Source: Photobacterium jeanii (GTDB lineage: Bacteria > Pseudomonadota > Gammaproteobacteria > Enterobacterales > Vibrionaceae). From it: a stretch of 64,000 nucleotides of DNA. Location of the stretch: the NCBI RefSeq assembly GCF_001650345.1, contig NZ_LVHF01000012.1, positions 62,001-126,000 of the forward strand. Direction: 5' to 3'. A program made the position numbers and the translations under genes. Of this stretch, positions 55,018 through 63,675 are shown one piece after another. Position 1 is the first letter of the stretch, and every line of letters starts with the position of its first letter. A model generated the notes under the pieces. That model was given only the letters and a program-made list of their open reading frames with translations, was not told the origin of the DNA and made no database searches.

Positions 55018-56499
55018 TTATGCCTCCTGCTGACTGATTGATTTAGAAGATAGGTTGATGATCACCGCGACTACAAACATCGCAGCGACGAGACCCCATC
55101 CCAGCATTAGTAGATCCGACATTGCGTAGCCACCATAGCCTTCTTTGAAGGTATTGATTAAGTTGGTCGCTAGAATCACTGCCAGCATCGCTGGGCTCAA
55201 GAAGCGAATACAAACTTCAAACCATTTACCAATACTAAATTCAGAGATGTTATTTACGTAATCACGTACATCCGAAATCTTAAATAGCCATGCAATCACT
55301 ACCAGTTCAATCAAGCAGCTAGAAAGTAGGGCAACGTTGTTAATGAAGTAGTCCACTAGGTCTAGCAGTAGCAGGCCGCCGTTTGTCGCGAAGGCAAGGG
55401 ACACCACAAAACCTGTACCACAAACAACGGAAGCGGCTTTTTTACGACTCCAGTTTAGTTTGTCGATGATCGCTGAAGTGACCGCTTCGATGATTGAGAT
55501 ATGCGAGCTTAAGCCAGCAACAACCAGTGCAAGGAAGAACAGTGGACCTAAGATAAACGGTAGTGGCAGTAAGTTAATAGCCGCCGGAATAGTAACAAAG
55601 GCCAAGCCGACACCAGCGGAAACAACATCTGTTAATGGTTTGGCTTGTTCTTGTGCCATGTAACCAAGCACACCAAAGATAAGTACACCCGCAGTGATAG
55701 AGAAACCACAGTTAATTAGCACTGTCATGAAGGCATTGTTATTAATGTCAGACTTCTCTGGTAGGTAACTTGAGTAGGCAATCATGATGGCGAAGCCCAC
55801 ACTCAAGGTGAAGAAGATCTGACCATAAGCCGCTGACCACACTTTGGCATCCAAAATTTTACTGAAATCAGGCTGGAACAGGTAGTTTAGACCGTCCATT
55901 GCACCTGGTAGGAATACCACACGACCGATTAGCGCAATTACCATCAGGAAAAGTAGTGGCATCATGATTTTTGATGCACGCTCGATCCCGCCTTTAACAC
56001 CAGTATAAATAGCGGCAAATGTGATACCCCATGCCAGCGCCATCGGAATTGCAATGTGTAGTTGTAAGCTACCAAGACTACTTGGTGAGTTTTCACCAAG
56101 CTGTAGATATTCACTAAAGAAGAAGGCGTTGGTATCGCTGCCCCATGATTGGCCGAATGAATAACCAAGGTATGAAATAGCCCAACCGATAATGGCCACA
56201 TAGTAAACCGCGATGATCGCTGCGATAAATACTTGGAACCAGCCTAGCCACTCAAGTTTGCCACCCATCTTGGCAAAGGCGCGAGGAGCGGCACCGCGAA
56301 GTTTATGACCAAGGCTGAACTCCATGATCATAAATGGAATACCGGCTGAGATCATGGCGAAAAGGTATGGAATAAAAAATGCACCGCCACCGTTCTCGTA
56401 AGCCATATAAGGGAAACGCCAAATGTTCCCTAGTCCGATTGCTGAGCCAACGGCTGCAAGGATAAATCCAGCCCGTGAGCCCCATTGTTCTCGTTTCAT
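55018..56499 (-). CDS. Sodium-dependent transporter of the neurotransmitter:sodium symporter family
   Basis: A 493-residue LeuT-fold transporter with about 12 membrane segments. GSRAGFILAAVGSAIGLGNIWRFPYMAYENGGGAFFIPY in the first segment contains the sodium- and substrate-binding residues; FFTLSVGFAIMIAYSSYL is the sixth-segment region. Bacterial members import amino acids. The MetS-like partner directly downstream suggests methionine, alanine or branched-chain amino acids, an inference by analogy with MetPS. AAGGAG precedes the start. Confidence 0.92.
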   Translation of the reverse strand: MKREQWGSRAGFILAAVGSAIGLGNIWRFPYMAYENGGGAFFIPYLFAMISAGIPFMIMEFSLGHKLRGAAPRAFAKMGGKLEWLGWFQVFIAAIIAVYYVAIIGWAISYLGYSFGQSWGSDTNAFFFSEYLQLGENSPSSLGSLQLHIAIPMALAWGITFAAIYTGVKGGIERASKIMMPLLFLMVIALIGRVVFLPGAMDGLNYLFQPDFSKILDAKVWSAAYGQIFFTLSVGFAIMIAYSSYLPEKSDINNNAFMTVLINCGFSITAGVLIFGVLGYMAQEQAKPLTDVVSAGVGLAFVTIPAAINLLPLPFILGPLFFLALVVAGLSSHISIIEAVTSAIIDKLNWSRKKAASVVCGTGFVVSLAFATNGGLLLLDLVDYFINNVALLSSCLIELVVIAWLFKISDVRDYVNNISEFSIGKWFEVCIRFLSPAMLAVILATNLINTFKEGYGGYAMSDLLMLGWGLVAAMFVVAVIINLSSKSISQQEA

Positions 56500-56904
56500 A
56501 AACCGCTCCTTGTACTGCTTTATCTCAAATACCCTTATAGCTTTAGAGATAAATACTGAAAATTTCCATTTCTGTGCGTAACTTTTAGATAGTTAAGTTA
56601 CGCATTTGTTATGAGATTAACGAGTGTGAAAATGTAAAGCAATAGAGTGTAACTTTGTTAACTAGTGTGATTTTTAGTGTTAATTGTTACTAATTAACGC
56701 TGTTTAAGGGATGGTTATGAGTTAGGGTTCTTTTATCTAGTGATATTGACTGGAATTGACTGAAGGGTAAGGGGATTATTTTATTTTTAATTTGAGTTTC
56801 ATTGGCTGGAAAATCACCAAAAAGCAGGATCTGGTAATCATAATGCTGTTAACAGGTAATATTTTCAGCCAAATGAAAATTTATGCAGCCACTTCAATTA
56901 AGTC
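56500..56904. promoter_or_regulatory. NSS transporter upstream region
   Basis: These 405 bases hold no gene. The promoter of the transporter lies here, with the inverted repeat at 56575-56604. The remainder is AT-rich without recognisable structure. Confidence 0.45.
56575..56604. promoter_or_regulatory. Inverted repeat upstream of the NSS transporter
   Basis: TGCGTAACTT and AAGTTACGCA are perfect 10-bp arms separated by ten bases, one helical turn, 76 bases upstream of the start. This spacing suits a dimeric regulator; the protein is unknown. Confidence 0.5.
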
Positions 56905-57498
56905 TTAAAACGAAAACTGTAGACCTATATTAGTTTGAAATTGGTTTAGGATCTCTGAATCTATCGAGATTTTACAGGTTTCATTACCGCTTGGCAGTGT
57001 ACAGATTGTCGTGGTATTGCTTTTTACCATATTGGCAAGCCAGCGACCTTCCAATACGATTTTTGCATAATCTGTCATCTCATATTCAAGTCCACCAAAT
57101 AAACCTGCTGAAAAGAGCAAATCTTTATCTGACCAATTTGCACCAATGAAAGTACCACCAATGCTGGCACCAAAATAGCTGCCGAGATGATCTGTGGGCT
57201 TAAATCTGAGTGAGCTTTGAAAGTGAAGGTAAGTAAAGTCGGTATTGCCATTTATATCTTGGGTATCGGTACGTTGATGACTGAGAAACATCCCAATTCG
57301 ACCGGGTTCGAGATCTGTTTCGATGGCAAGGCTGTAATTTTCGGCGTTCTTAACATCCAGTTTCTTGCCGTCATCGGTTTTCATCGTGCCAGAGAAGGTG
57401 TAACCAATCATAGGAGTAACATACAAACCGGATGGGTTGGCGTAACTACTCAATGGGGCGAGTAGGAGTATGGCGACAGGAAGTATCTTGTTGTTCAT
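56905..57498 (-). CDS. Small outer-membrane beta-barrel protein
   Basis: A 197-residue protein with a signal peptide (cut near SYA) and eight or so beta strands ending FQTNIGLQFSF, the terminal phenylalanine of OmpA/OmpW-like barrels. It contains one cysteine pair near residue 160-170 (ICTLPSGNETCKI) in an extended loop. I cannot name the family. ATG 57498 is preferred, with AAGGA eight bases before it. Confidence 0.7.
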   Translation of the reverse strand: MNNKILPVAILLLAPLSSYANPSGLYVTPMIGYTFSGTMKTDDGKKLDVKNAENYSLAIETDLEPGRIGMFLSHQRTDTQDINGNTDFTYLHFQSSLRFKPTDHLGSYFGASIGGTFIGANWSDKDLLFSAGLFGGLEYEMTDYAKIVLEGRWLANMVKSNTTTICTLPSGNETCKISIDSEILNQFQTNIGLQFSF

Positions 57499-57654
57499 TA
57501 ACGGCATCCTTGTGTTTACTCAACTTATATTAATATATGCTCATATTGTGACAGTAACCGAAAGTTTGCGCATATTCTTGATAGTTAAACTTGATCTCTC
57601 CCGAAACAAGAGTTAAAAATATGTTAAAACACTGCGTTGTATAGGGGATTGATT

Positions 57655-57744
57655 ATGGATAGTGATCTTAAATTAGCGTTGATTGCCGTAGCGGCAGCAT
57701 TTGGAATGATACTGAGCTTTGCATTTATCTCTGTTACCGCGTAA
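57655..57744 (+). CDS. ynhF: YnhF-family membrane microprotein (29 residues)
   Basis: A single-helix inner-membrane peptide starting MDSDLKLALIAVAAAFGMI, matching the YnhF family (E. coli YnhF is 29 residues and begins with a similar S/TDLK motif). Its function is not established. AGGGGATTG before the ATG is a strong ribosome-binding site and a terminator follows, so the gene is an independent unit. Confidence 0.85.
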   Translation: MDSDLKLALIAVAAAFGMILSFAFISVTA

Positions 57745-57798
57745 CAATGTGAGCCAGTTAACAGAAATAGACTGGTTGTTCAAAAGGTTAGATATTTT

Positions 57799-57833
57799 AT
57801 AGAACGAGATATATCGCATATCTCGTTCTATTT
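57799..57833 (+). terminator. Rho-independent terminator of ynhF
   Basis: ATAGAACGAGATAT/ATATCTCGTTCTAT perfect stem followed by TTTGTATT, 55 bases past the stop. Confidence 0.85.
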
Positions 57834-57889
57834 GTATTCAGGGAATAGTGGTAGAGTGTTTTTTCTTAGGTACGATTTAGCGATGACAC

Positions 57890-59167
57890 ATGACCAATCA
57901 TTTATCATTTACGCTCAAAGAATCTGACTTACAAGAAATTAACAATTTCTCGTCAGCACTTGCGTTAAGCAAATACAAAAAAGTAGCTGTTGTTGTGCAA
58001 GGTGGCGGTCAGCGCGGTATTTTTACTGCAGGGGTGTTTGATGCGTTTCTTGAAGCAAACTTCGATCCTTTTGACTTGTATATTGGCACCTCGGCTGGGG
58101 CTTTGAATTTATCTTCTTATATCAGTCGTCAGCCGCGCTTTGGTTATCATTTCATTGTCGATTACACCACCCATGATAACTTCTTCAATCTCTATAAATA
58201 CCTTAGCAAGCAGAAACCCATGAATTTGGATTGGGCGATTGATTGTGTTTCTCCATCTGGCATTACGCCGTTAGATTTTGAGCGAGCGCGCCAAGTGCTT
58301 GCGGGTAAAGAGGCATTAGCGTCGGCAACCCGAAAAGATACGCTTGATGATATTTACCTACCTATGTTCGGTAGTGATTGGCACGATGTGCTACGCGCAA
58401 CTTGCGCAATTCCCGTATTGTATAACCAACCAGTGAACATCAACGATTTAGAGTGGGTTGATGGTGGTGTCAGTGCGGCAGTCCCAGTTCAAGAAGCATG
58501 GCGACGAGGCGCAGATTTAGTTGTGGTGATCCGAACTGAGCCTGTTGAAGAGCAAGATGAGTGGGATGATTTATTTAATGATTGGCGTGACAAGATAGAG
58601 CAGTCGCTGCCGCAGTATCTTGAAAAGTTAAATATTGAAAAGCTCAATTTGAACGAGTCGCTTGATAAGTTACGCACGGCACGAAGTGATTTTCGTCTGC
58701 GTTTTCAGCAATGGAAACAGAGCTGGCATGACGATCCTATAGCAGAGCAAGACGCTGATTTTTCCGATGAGCTGGTGGCTAAGCTATCAACCCCAGAGAA
58801 AGTGAAGCTGCTATTGCAAGATCATAAGCACCATAGATTAGCGCGAAGTGATAACGGAAGCTGGAAGTGGCTTAAACACAATAATATTGAGCGTTTTTTG
58901 AAGTTAACGGGTAAGGGGAAGAATGCCGATGTGCTTGAAATGCTGACCAAATACTACAAGAGCTATCAAGATCAGTGCGATTTCTTGTCTAACTTGCCTG
59001 AAGGGCTCAAAGTTATTCAAATTGCGCCCGAGAAAGGGCTAAAGAGTAGGGCGTTATTGAGCGATAGAGACGATCTAGAGGTAGATTACCGTCAAGGAAA
59101 GATTGTAGGGCGTGAGTTTGTCTCTCACTTTGCTGAACTGATCCGCAATACAGAGCAAGCTAAGTAA
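57890..59167 (+). CDS. Patatin-like phospholipase
   Basis: A 425-residue patatin-fold lipid hydrolase. It has the oxyanion-hole motif GGGQRGIF (38-45), the nucleophile elbow GTSAG with serine 68, and the catalytic aspartate in VDGGVSAAVPV near residue 191. It therefore has the full Ser-Asp dyad. The second half is a charged helical region without a family I can name. No signal peptide is seen, so it is probably cytoplasmic and acts on membrane lipids. The ribosome-binding site is weak. Confidence 0.88.
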   Translation: MTNHLSFTLKESDLQEINNFSSALALSKYKKVAVVVQGGGQRGIFTAGVFDAFLEANFDPFDLYIGTSAGALNLSSYISRQPRFGYHFIVDYTTHDNFFNLYKYLSKQKPMNLDWAIDCVSPSGITPLDFERARQVLAGKEALASATRKDTLDDIYLPMFGSDWHDVLRATCAIPVLYNQPVNINDLEWVDGGVSAAVPVQEAWRRGADLVVVIRTEPVEEQDEWDDLFNDWRDKIEQSLPQYLEKLNIEKLNLNESLDKLRTARSDFRLRFQQWKQSWHDDPIAEQDADFSDELVAKLSTPEKVKLLLQDHKHHRLARSDNGSWKWLKHNNIERFLKLTGKGKNADVLEMLTKYYKSYQDQCDFLSNLPEGLKVIQIAPEKGLKSRALLSDRDDLEVDYRQGKIVGREFVSHFAELIRNTEQAK

Positions 59168-59218
59168 AGCTAATCTGAGATAATTGTCATCAAGTCTGTT
59201 TGCTATTTGTTATAAAAA

Positions 59219-59246
59219 CAAAAAGGAGCGCAGTGCGCTCCTTTTC
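59219..59246. terminator. Bidirectional terminator between the patatin gene and ppaC
   Basis: AAAAGGAGCGC/GCGCTCCTTTT is a perfect 11-bp stem flanked by A and T runs between two convergent genes. Confidence 0.9.
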
Positions 59247-59275
59247 TATATGCGGTTATCTATTCGTGCTTGTGA

Positions 59276-60181
59276 TTAAGCAAGAACAGTTTGAAGCCAA
59301 GGCCAACCTTGCTTCTTACGGCTTAGCGTGTTTTCCATCATTAGCATGCCATCTTTAGCGTGCGTATCTAGAACGTCGTTCCACTCACCTTTGTAAAGTA
59401 GACGTGTCGTGCTAGTTGTGATGTCAGTTAGCATTAGTGCAGCCATTGCTAGACCTTCTTCGTCACAACGACGTTGTAGATCAGCGTTTAGCTCGTCGAT
59501 CATGTCTTCAACTTGCTCTAGTGTTGCAAGCTCGATTTGACCAACAACCACGTTGCGCTCTTTGAATGGGTACGCTTTCAGATCTTTCTCTACTAGCTCT
59601 GCTGCAGATAGACCTTGGATGTCAGTTTTTGCGATTAGTAGATCTTTGATGAATTGGTCTAGATCTTCAACGCCAGCTAGTGGTGCTAGCTCAGCAACTG
59701 CATCTTTATCTTTTTGCGTACAAGTTGGAGAAGCGAAACCAACTGTGTCACTTAGAATTGCAGACATCATAAGGATCGCTAGTTCGCGAGTGATTTCTAC
59801 GTTTTCCATCTTGAATAGGTTGAACATGATGGTACAAGTACAACCAACAGGCCAGATCCATGCTTCAAGAGGGTTAACTGTCATCACATCACCTAGACGG
59901 TGGTGGTCAACAATACCTACGATTTCAGCATCAGCGATGTCGTCTGGTGCTTGAGCTAGATCAGTGTAGTCAACTAGCCATACTTTTTCGCCAGCAACGC
60001 CAGTACACATTTCAGGCTGATCAACACCAGCTGTTTTTAGAATGTGTTGCGTTTCGCGGTTAATTTCACCTTGACGAACAGCTTTAGCTTCAACGCCACG
60101 TGCTTTAAGAAGAGCAGCACCAACAAGTGCTGAACAGATGCTATCACTATCTGGGTTCTTGTGACCAACAACTTGAATCAT
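59276..60181 (-). CDS. ppaC: Manganese-dependent inorganic pyrophosphatase PpaC
   Basis: A 301-residue family II pyrophosphatase of the DHH fold that hydrolyses pyrophosphate with manganese or cobalt. GHKNPDSDSICSA (residues 6-18) and VDHHRLGD supply metal-binding histidines and aspartates; LSRKKQGWP at the C-terminus is the substrate-binding SRKKQ motif. Length is near the usual 305-310. AAGGAAA precedes the ATG. Its presence is typical of Vibrionaceae, where it can coexist with or replace family I enzymes. Confidence 0.95.
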   Translation of the reverse strand: MIQVVGHKNPDSDSICSALVGAALLKARGVEAKAVRQGEINRETQHILKTAGVDQPEMCTGVAGEKVWLVDYTDLAQAPDDIADAEIVGIVDHHRLGDVMTVNPLEAWIWPVGCTCTIMFNLFKMENVEITRELAILMMSAILSDTVGFASPTCTQKDKDAVAELAPLAGVEDLDQFIKDLLIAKTDIQGLSAAELVEKDLKAYPFKERNVVVGQIELATLEQVEDMIDELNADLQRRCDEEGLAMAALMLTDITTSTTRLLYKGEWNDVLDTHAKDGMLMMENTLSRKKQGWPWLQTVLA

Positions 60182-60434
60182 GATGTTTCCTTTACTGCGT
60201 CAATTACAGCGTCAGTGCTGTAAGACTTAATGAGGCTTGCTCATAAATGAGCTTGTAAACGGCGTAATTCTAGAGATTTTCACAAAAATAACAATCACAG
60301 CGGGCAAATTAACGCACAGTTGCTTATTTCTCAGCTGGTTACTGGCTTTTTCAGTCAGAACTGGTGGCTCAAGTCGCAATTTAGTGATTAAAGGTGTATA
60401 TATATTGCAACTTACTTTTGGGCAGAGAAAAGTC

Positions 60435-60845
60435 ATGAAGCAACCATCTCAGGTACAAGCATCTTCTTTACCACCATCTAGATCACAGACTGTTACTAGC
60501 AAATGGAGCACTTTCGCGTGGCATATCCCCATGGTGTTGAGCTTCTGGCTTTTAGCGGCACACTTTTTACGGTTTGGTAATACGCTTTTCTGCTTGGTAT
60601 TAGTCTCTATGCCGCTTTTATTTCTGATTAAACGCAAGCTAGTGCTTTACGCCAATCAAGTTTTTTTGTGTTTAGGTGCGCTGTTTTGGGTTGCAGTTAC
60701 GTATAACATGCTCAACCAACGATTAATGATGGGCGAGGATTGGACACGGCTATTGTTCATTATGAGCGGGGTCGTTTTATTTACTTTGCTATCGGCATGC
60801 TGTGGTTTACACCATAAAGTACAAAATCGTTACCACTGTTATTAA
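60435..60845 (+). CDS. Hypothetical four-helix membrane protein
   Basis: A 136-residue protein with hydrophobic segments near residues 34-50, 54-72, 77-96 and 108-128 after a Ser/Gln-rich head. I do not recognise a family. The frame stays open upstream to 60237, but those extra residues look untranslated; ATG 60435 with GAGAAAAG in front is preferred. It lies between ppaC (divergent) and the ribA leader. Confidence 0.6.
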   Translation: MKQPSQVQASSLPPSRSQTVTSKWSTFAWHIPMVLSFWLLAAHFLRFGNTLFCLVLVSMPLLFLIKRKLVLYANQVFLCLGALFWVAVTYNMLNQRLMMGEDWTRLLFIMSGVVLFTLLSACCGLHHKVQNRYHCY

Positions 60846-60898
60846 GCACAGACTGATTTATCAGTTTGATCATTAACCCTAAATTAAAAAGGGTTGTA

Positions 60899-60917
60899 AT
60901 TGTTATACTATAACAAT
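60899..60917. promoter_or_regulatory. Zur-type operator over an extended -10
   Basis: ATTGTTATACTATAACAAT is a perfect 9-1-9 palindrome. Its core TGTTATA-C-TATAACA equals the gammaproteobacterial Zur core TGTTATANTATAACA at every position. TGTTATACT within it is a good extended -10, so binding of zinc-loaded Zur would block initiation of the downstream ribA transcript. Confidence 0.78.
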
Positions 60918-61150
60918 AGGCTTACACCAGTTTGATAAGTGCTAAAAAGCAAGTTTGGTTTACGGGTGGATGGATTATGACCGATCACCGCCATACTAAG
61001 AGCATTGGCGAGACAATCCTGTTTTCAAGCAGTGATTTTAGCTATTATCAAATTATCTAGTAGGCAAGAACTCCTTTTTTCATCATAAAAATGGGACGAT
61101 TGCCACGGTTAATCCTTGATGCGCTATGGCAATTTAAGGTGAGTAATTCT

Positions 61151-61192
61151 ATGACCCGAGCTATACGGGCCATAAAAAGAACAAGTATTTAG
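61151..61192 (+). CDS. Putative 13-codon leader peptide before ribA
   Basis: The [16 protein letters not shown] has a strong ribosome-binding site (AAGGTGAG, seven bases before the ATG). Its TAG stop overlaps the AGGA that serves ribA, which begins eight bases later. The start codon and first codons lie in a stem, TATG-CCCG paired with CGGG-CATA (61149-61173). Arginine codons are CGA, CGG and AGA. This is the form of a regulatory leader peptide, but translation is unproven. Confidence 0.45.
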   Translation: MTRAIRAIKRTSI

Positions 61193-61199
61193 GAATAAG

Positions 61200-61799
61200 A
61201 TGGTAAATGTAAGGGCGAGAGTGCCTTTTAAAGTTGGTCTCAAGAGCAACATTCCTGCTGATTTGCTTTCATTTAATGGCCTTGAGTCGGGTAAAGAGCA
61301 CGTCGCGGTTATTTTTCGTGACGCAGACAAACAATCACAGCCACCGTTGGTGCGTATGCACTCAGAGTGTCTAACGGGTGATGTTTTCCATTCATCTCGT
61401 TGCGACTGTGGCGAGCAGCTAGACGAAACCATTAATAAAATGGGTGAGCACGGCGGTGTACTGCTATACCTTCGCCAAGAAGGTCGTGGCATTGGTTTGT
61501 ACAATAAGATTGATGCTTACGAGCTGCAAAGCCAAGGCATGAATACCTATGAAGCGAACAATCACCTAGGTTTTGGTGATGACTTGCGTGATTTCGGTGA
61601 AGCAGCACAAATGCTGAAAGCACTTGGTGTAACCACCATTCGCCTTATTACAAATAACCCGAAAAAGATCCGTGAGCTTGAAGAGCACGGTATCGAGATT
61701 GCGGAAGTGGTAGGCACGAAAGCGCACGTAAAAGATGGTAATGAGCAATACCTGAAAACTAAAGCGGCTCATGGTAAGCACCGTTTTAACTTCGACTAG
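61200..61799 (+). CDS. ribA: GTP cyclohydrolase II RibA
   Basis: A 199-residue enzyme that opens GTP to start riboflavin synthesis. [21 protein letters not shown] carries the three zinc-binding cysteines (57, 68, 70); [20 protein letters not shown] and LITNNPKKI hold catalytic and GTP-binding residues. It is a stand-alone RibA, not fused to RibB. In vibrios a riboflavin operon elsewhere usually supplies another copy, so this may be a second, separately regulated RibA; the Zur-type operator and long leader support special control. Confidence 0.94.
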   Translation: MVNVRARVPFKVGLKSNIPADLLSFNGLESGKEHVAVIFRDADKQSQPPLVRMHSECLTGDVFHSSRCDCGEQLDETINKMGEHGGVLLYLRQEGRGIGLYNKIDAYELQSQGMNTYEANNHLGFGDDLRDFGEAAQMLKALGVTTIRLITNNPKKIRELEEHGIEIAEVVGTKAHVKDGNEQYLKTKAAHGKHRFNFD

Positions 61800-62372
61800 C
61801 CTTAATTAGCACTTTAGGTTAAGAGCTGCGAGTCTAAGACTTATTAACGCCCTTTTTCAGTAATGAACAAGGGCGTTTTTGTCTCTGCTATTTAACTCAT
61901 CCTAACTAGGCTGAGTATTTGATCATGCTAGTAATGCCACCAATCTGCATTACAAGTTTGACGTCAGTTGCTAACATCTATTCAGCACTATTCACCTTTT
62001 ATTCCACTAATTGCAACTTTGTCATTTCAAGCGTTAGGCTTGGGTTCTTCACTGTGCTTTTTACTTATTTCTGTTCCCATTCCCACAATGAATTTATTTC
62101 ATGCTGTTAATTAAAATAACTTCGCATTATCTTTTCTAATCCAAATCATAATAAAGAATCGTGCTTGCTGATACGCTATTTTCTTGCCAGAGTCGCTTGT
62201 CGGCTTTACTATCACCACCACTTAAAGCAGATATAGAAACTAAATAGCATCACTAAGATAGGTTATAGATTTATCTAAAGGGTTATTGTTGGAGTAAAAT
62301 TCTGCGATAGGGCAATTTTTCTCAAAGAAATCACGTTTTTTATTATATTGTTCTGTTGTGAGGGATTTAGCT
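61800..62372. other. 573-base region between ribA and emrD
   Basis: The ribA terminator is at the left. The rest is AT-rich with no supported gene; a 63-codon frame at 61919 has no ribosome-binding site and a composition unlike real proteins. The emrD promoter must lie toward the right. Confidence 0.45.
61846..61880 (+). terminator. Rho-independent terminator of ribA
   Basis: AACGCCCTT/AAGGGCGTT stem followed by T residues, 46 bases past the stop. Confidence 0.85.
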
Positions 62373-63581
62373 GTGGTTCAGCAATCATCAGAAACTAAAA
62401 TGGCGCGTTTGTTATTTTTAATAATCATCTTGGCTGCCGTAGGCCAAATGACGCAAACAATGTATGTGCCTGCTATTCCGGCCATGTCAGAGTTCTTTGC
62501 CGTTGAGTCTTCGTACTTACAGGCAGTTATGGCTGCATATTTAATTCCATACGGCTTGTCGCAATTTGTTTATGGTCCAATGTCAGATCGTATTGGTCGC
62601 CGTCCTGTGATCATGTTAGGTATGGCTATTTTCCTAGCGGGTACAGTGATGGCAATCTGGGCGCCGAGCTATGAGATCTTCCTACTAGCTAGCTTTATCC
62701 AAGGCTCAGGTACAGGTTGTAGTGGTGCTATGTGTCGTACGATTACCCGTGACTGTTATAACGGTACTGATTTGCACCGAGCTAACAGCTTGGTAAGCAT
62801 GGGAGTGATCTTTTCACCGTTATTAGCGCCAGTATTAGGTGGTTACCTATCTAGCTACTTTAACTGGGAAGCGAGCTACTACTTCCTACTTGGATTTGGT
62901 GTGCTAGTTACTTTGGCAATGATGTTTCATTTCACTGAAACATTGCCAAAAGAAAGTCGTCGCAATGAAAAAGTATGGGTTAGCTACCGTCACGTGCTAT
63001 CTAACCGTCAGTTCCAAGGTTATGTCCTTTGCTTGATTGCAACCTTCGCGGGTATTGCAGTATTTGAAGCAGCGGCAGGCGTGCTACTGGGTAGTGTGCT
63101 GAAATTAGAGCCAACAATGGTGAGCTTTTTGTTCGTACTGCCATTACCGGGTTACTTAGGCGGTTCGTGGTTATCGGCAAACTTAGTGAAGAAAATGGGG
63201 AATACCCGTGTGCTTTACCTTGGTATGGCAGCTATCGTATTAGGTGCGGTAACTATTTTGGTACCAGGTCTAGCGGGAATGGTAACAGTCAGTTCTTTGA
63301 TTGGTGGTGCATTCTTGTACTTCATTGGTGCTGGTGTGCTTTTCCCAGCAGCAACAACATCAGCGATTGAACCGTTTCCTCATCATGCAGGTACTGCCGG
63401 TGCGGTATTAGGTGGTTTACAAAACCTTGGTGCAGGTTTGGCAACATTGGCAGCTTCATTGATGCCAGCTGAAAACCAAATGAGCCTAGGTGTTGTGATG
63501 TCTGTGATGGCGGTATTGGTGTTCATTAGCTTAAGTTGGGTTCGTCGCAATCAACAACACGATGAGCCAGTACTGGTGTAA
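62373..63581 (+). CDS. emrD: Multidrug MFS transporter EmrD
   Basis: A 402-residue, 12-segment drug:proton antiporter. VGQMTQTMYVPAIPAMSEFF, QFVYGPMSDRIGRRPVIMLG, HRANSLVSMGVIFSPLLAPVLGGYL and AIEPFPHHAGTAGAVLGGLQNLG closely follow E. coli EmrD as I know it. EmrD exports amphipathic compounds such as uncouplers and detergents. I start it at GTG 62373, with GAGGG nine bases before it; GTG 62358 and ATG 62400 are alternatives with weaker sites. Confidence 0.88.
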   Translation: MVQQSSETKMARLLFLIIILAAVGQMTQTMYVPAIPAMSEFFAVESSYLQAVMAAYLIPYGLSQFVYGPMSDRIGRRPVIMLGMAIFLAGTVMAIWAPSYEIFLLASFIQGSGTGCSGAMCRTITRDCYNGTDLHRANSLVSMGVIFSPLLAPVLGGYLSSYFNWEASYYFLLGFGVLVTLAMMFHFTETLPKESRRNEKVWVSYRHVLSNRQFQGYVLCLIATFAGIAVFEAAAGVLLGSVLKLEPTMVSFLFVLPLPGYLGGSWLSANLVKKMGNTRVLYLGMAAIVLGAVTILVPGLAGMVTVSSLIGGAFLYFIGAGVLFPAATTSAIEPFPHHAGTAGAVLGGLQNLGAGLATLAASLMPAENQMSLGVVMSVMAVLVFISLSWVRRNQQHDEPVLV

Positions 63582-63619
63582 CCATACAATACTGTAAATA
63601 ACATCAGATTTGAGATAAG

Positions 63620-63646
63620 AAAAAGGCAGGTTTAACCTGCCTTTTT
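63620..63646. terminator. Bidirectional terminator between emrD and the DUF440 gene
   Basis: AAAAAGGCAGGTT/AACCTGCCTTTTT is an almost perfect palindromic stem flanked by A and T runs between convergent genes. Confidence 0.92.
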
Positions 63647-63675
63647 GCTTTGCTTAAACGGTGTGTTTAAAGCGA

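Larger units (their letters stand above)
60846..61199 (+). promoter_or_regulatory. Long ribA leader region
   Basis: The 354 bases before ribA contain the Zur-type palindrome at 60899-60917, a possible 27-codon ORF at 60977-61060 (GGATGGATT before its ATG), a stem ATTGCCA/TGGCAAT at 61099-61133, and the 13-codon ORF with hairpin directly before ribA. If transcription begins at the extended -10 near 60904, the untranslated leader is about 280 bases. Confidence 0.6.

Noticed and set aside
60237..60434. 66-residue N-terminal extension of the four-helix membrane protein
   Set aside because: The ATG at 60435 has a plausible ribosome-binding site, and the upstream frame spans the ppaC divergent promoter region with no such site.
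61919..62110. 63-codon hydrophobic frame between ribA and emrD
   Set aside because: No ribosome-binding site, atypical Ser/Thr/Cys/Phe-rich composition and no terminator; most likely chance in AT-rich DNA.
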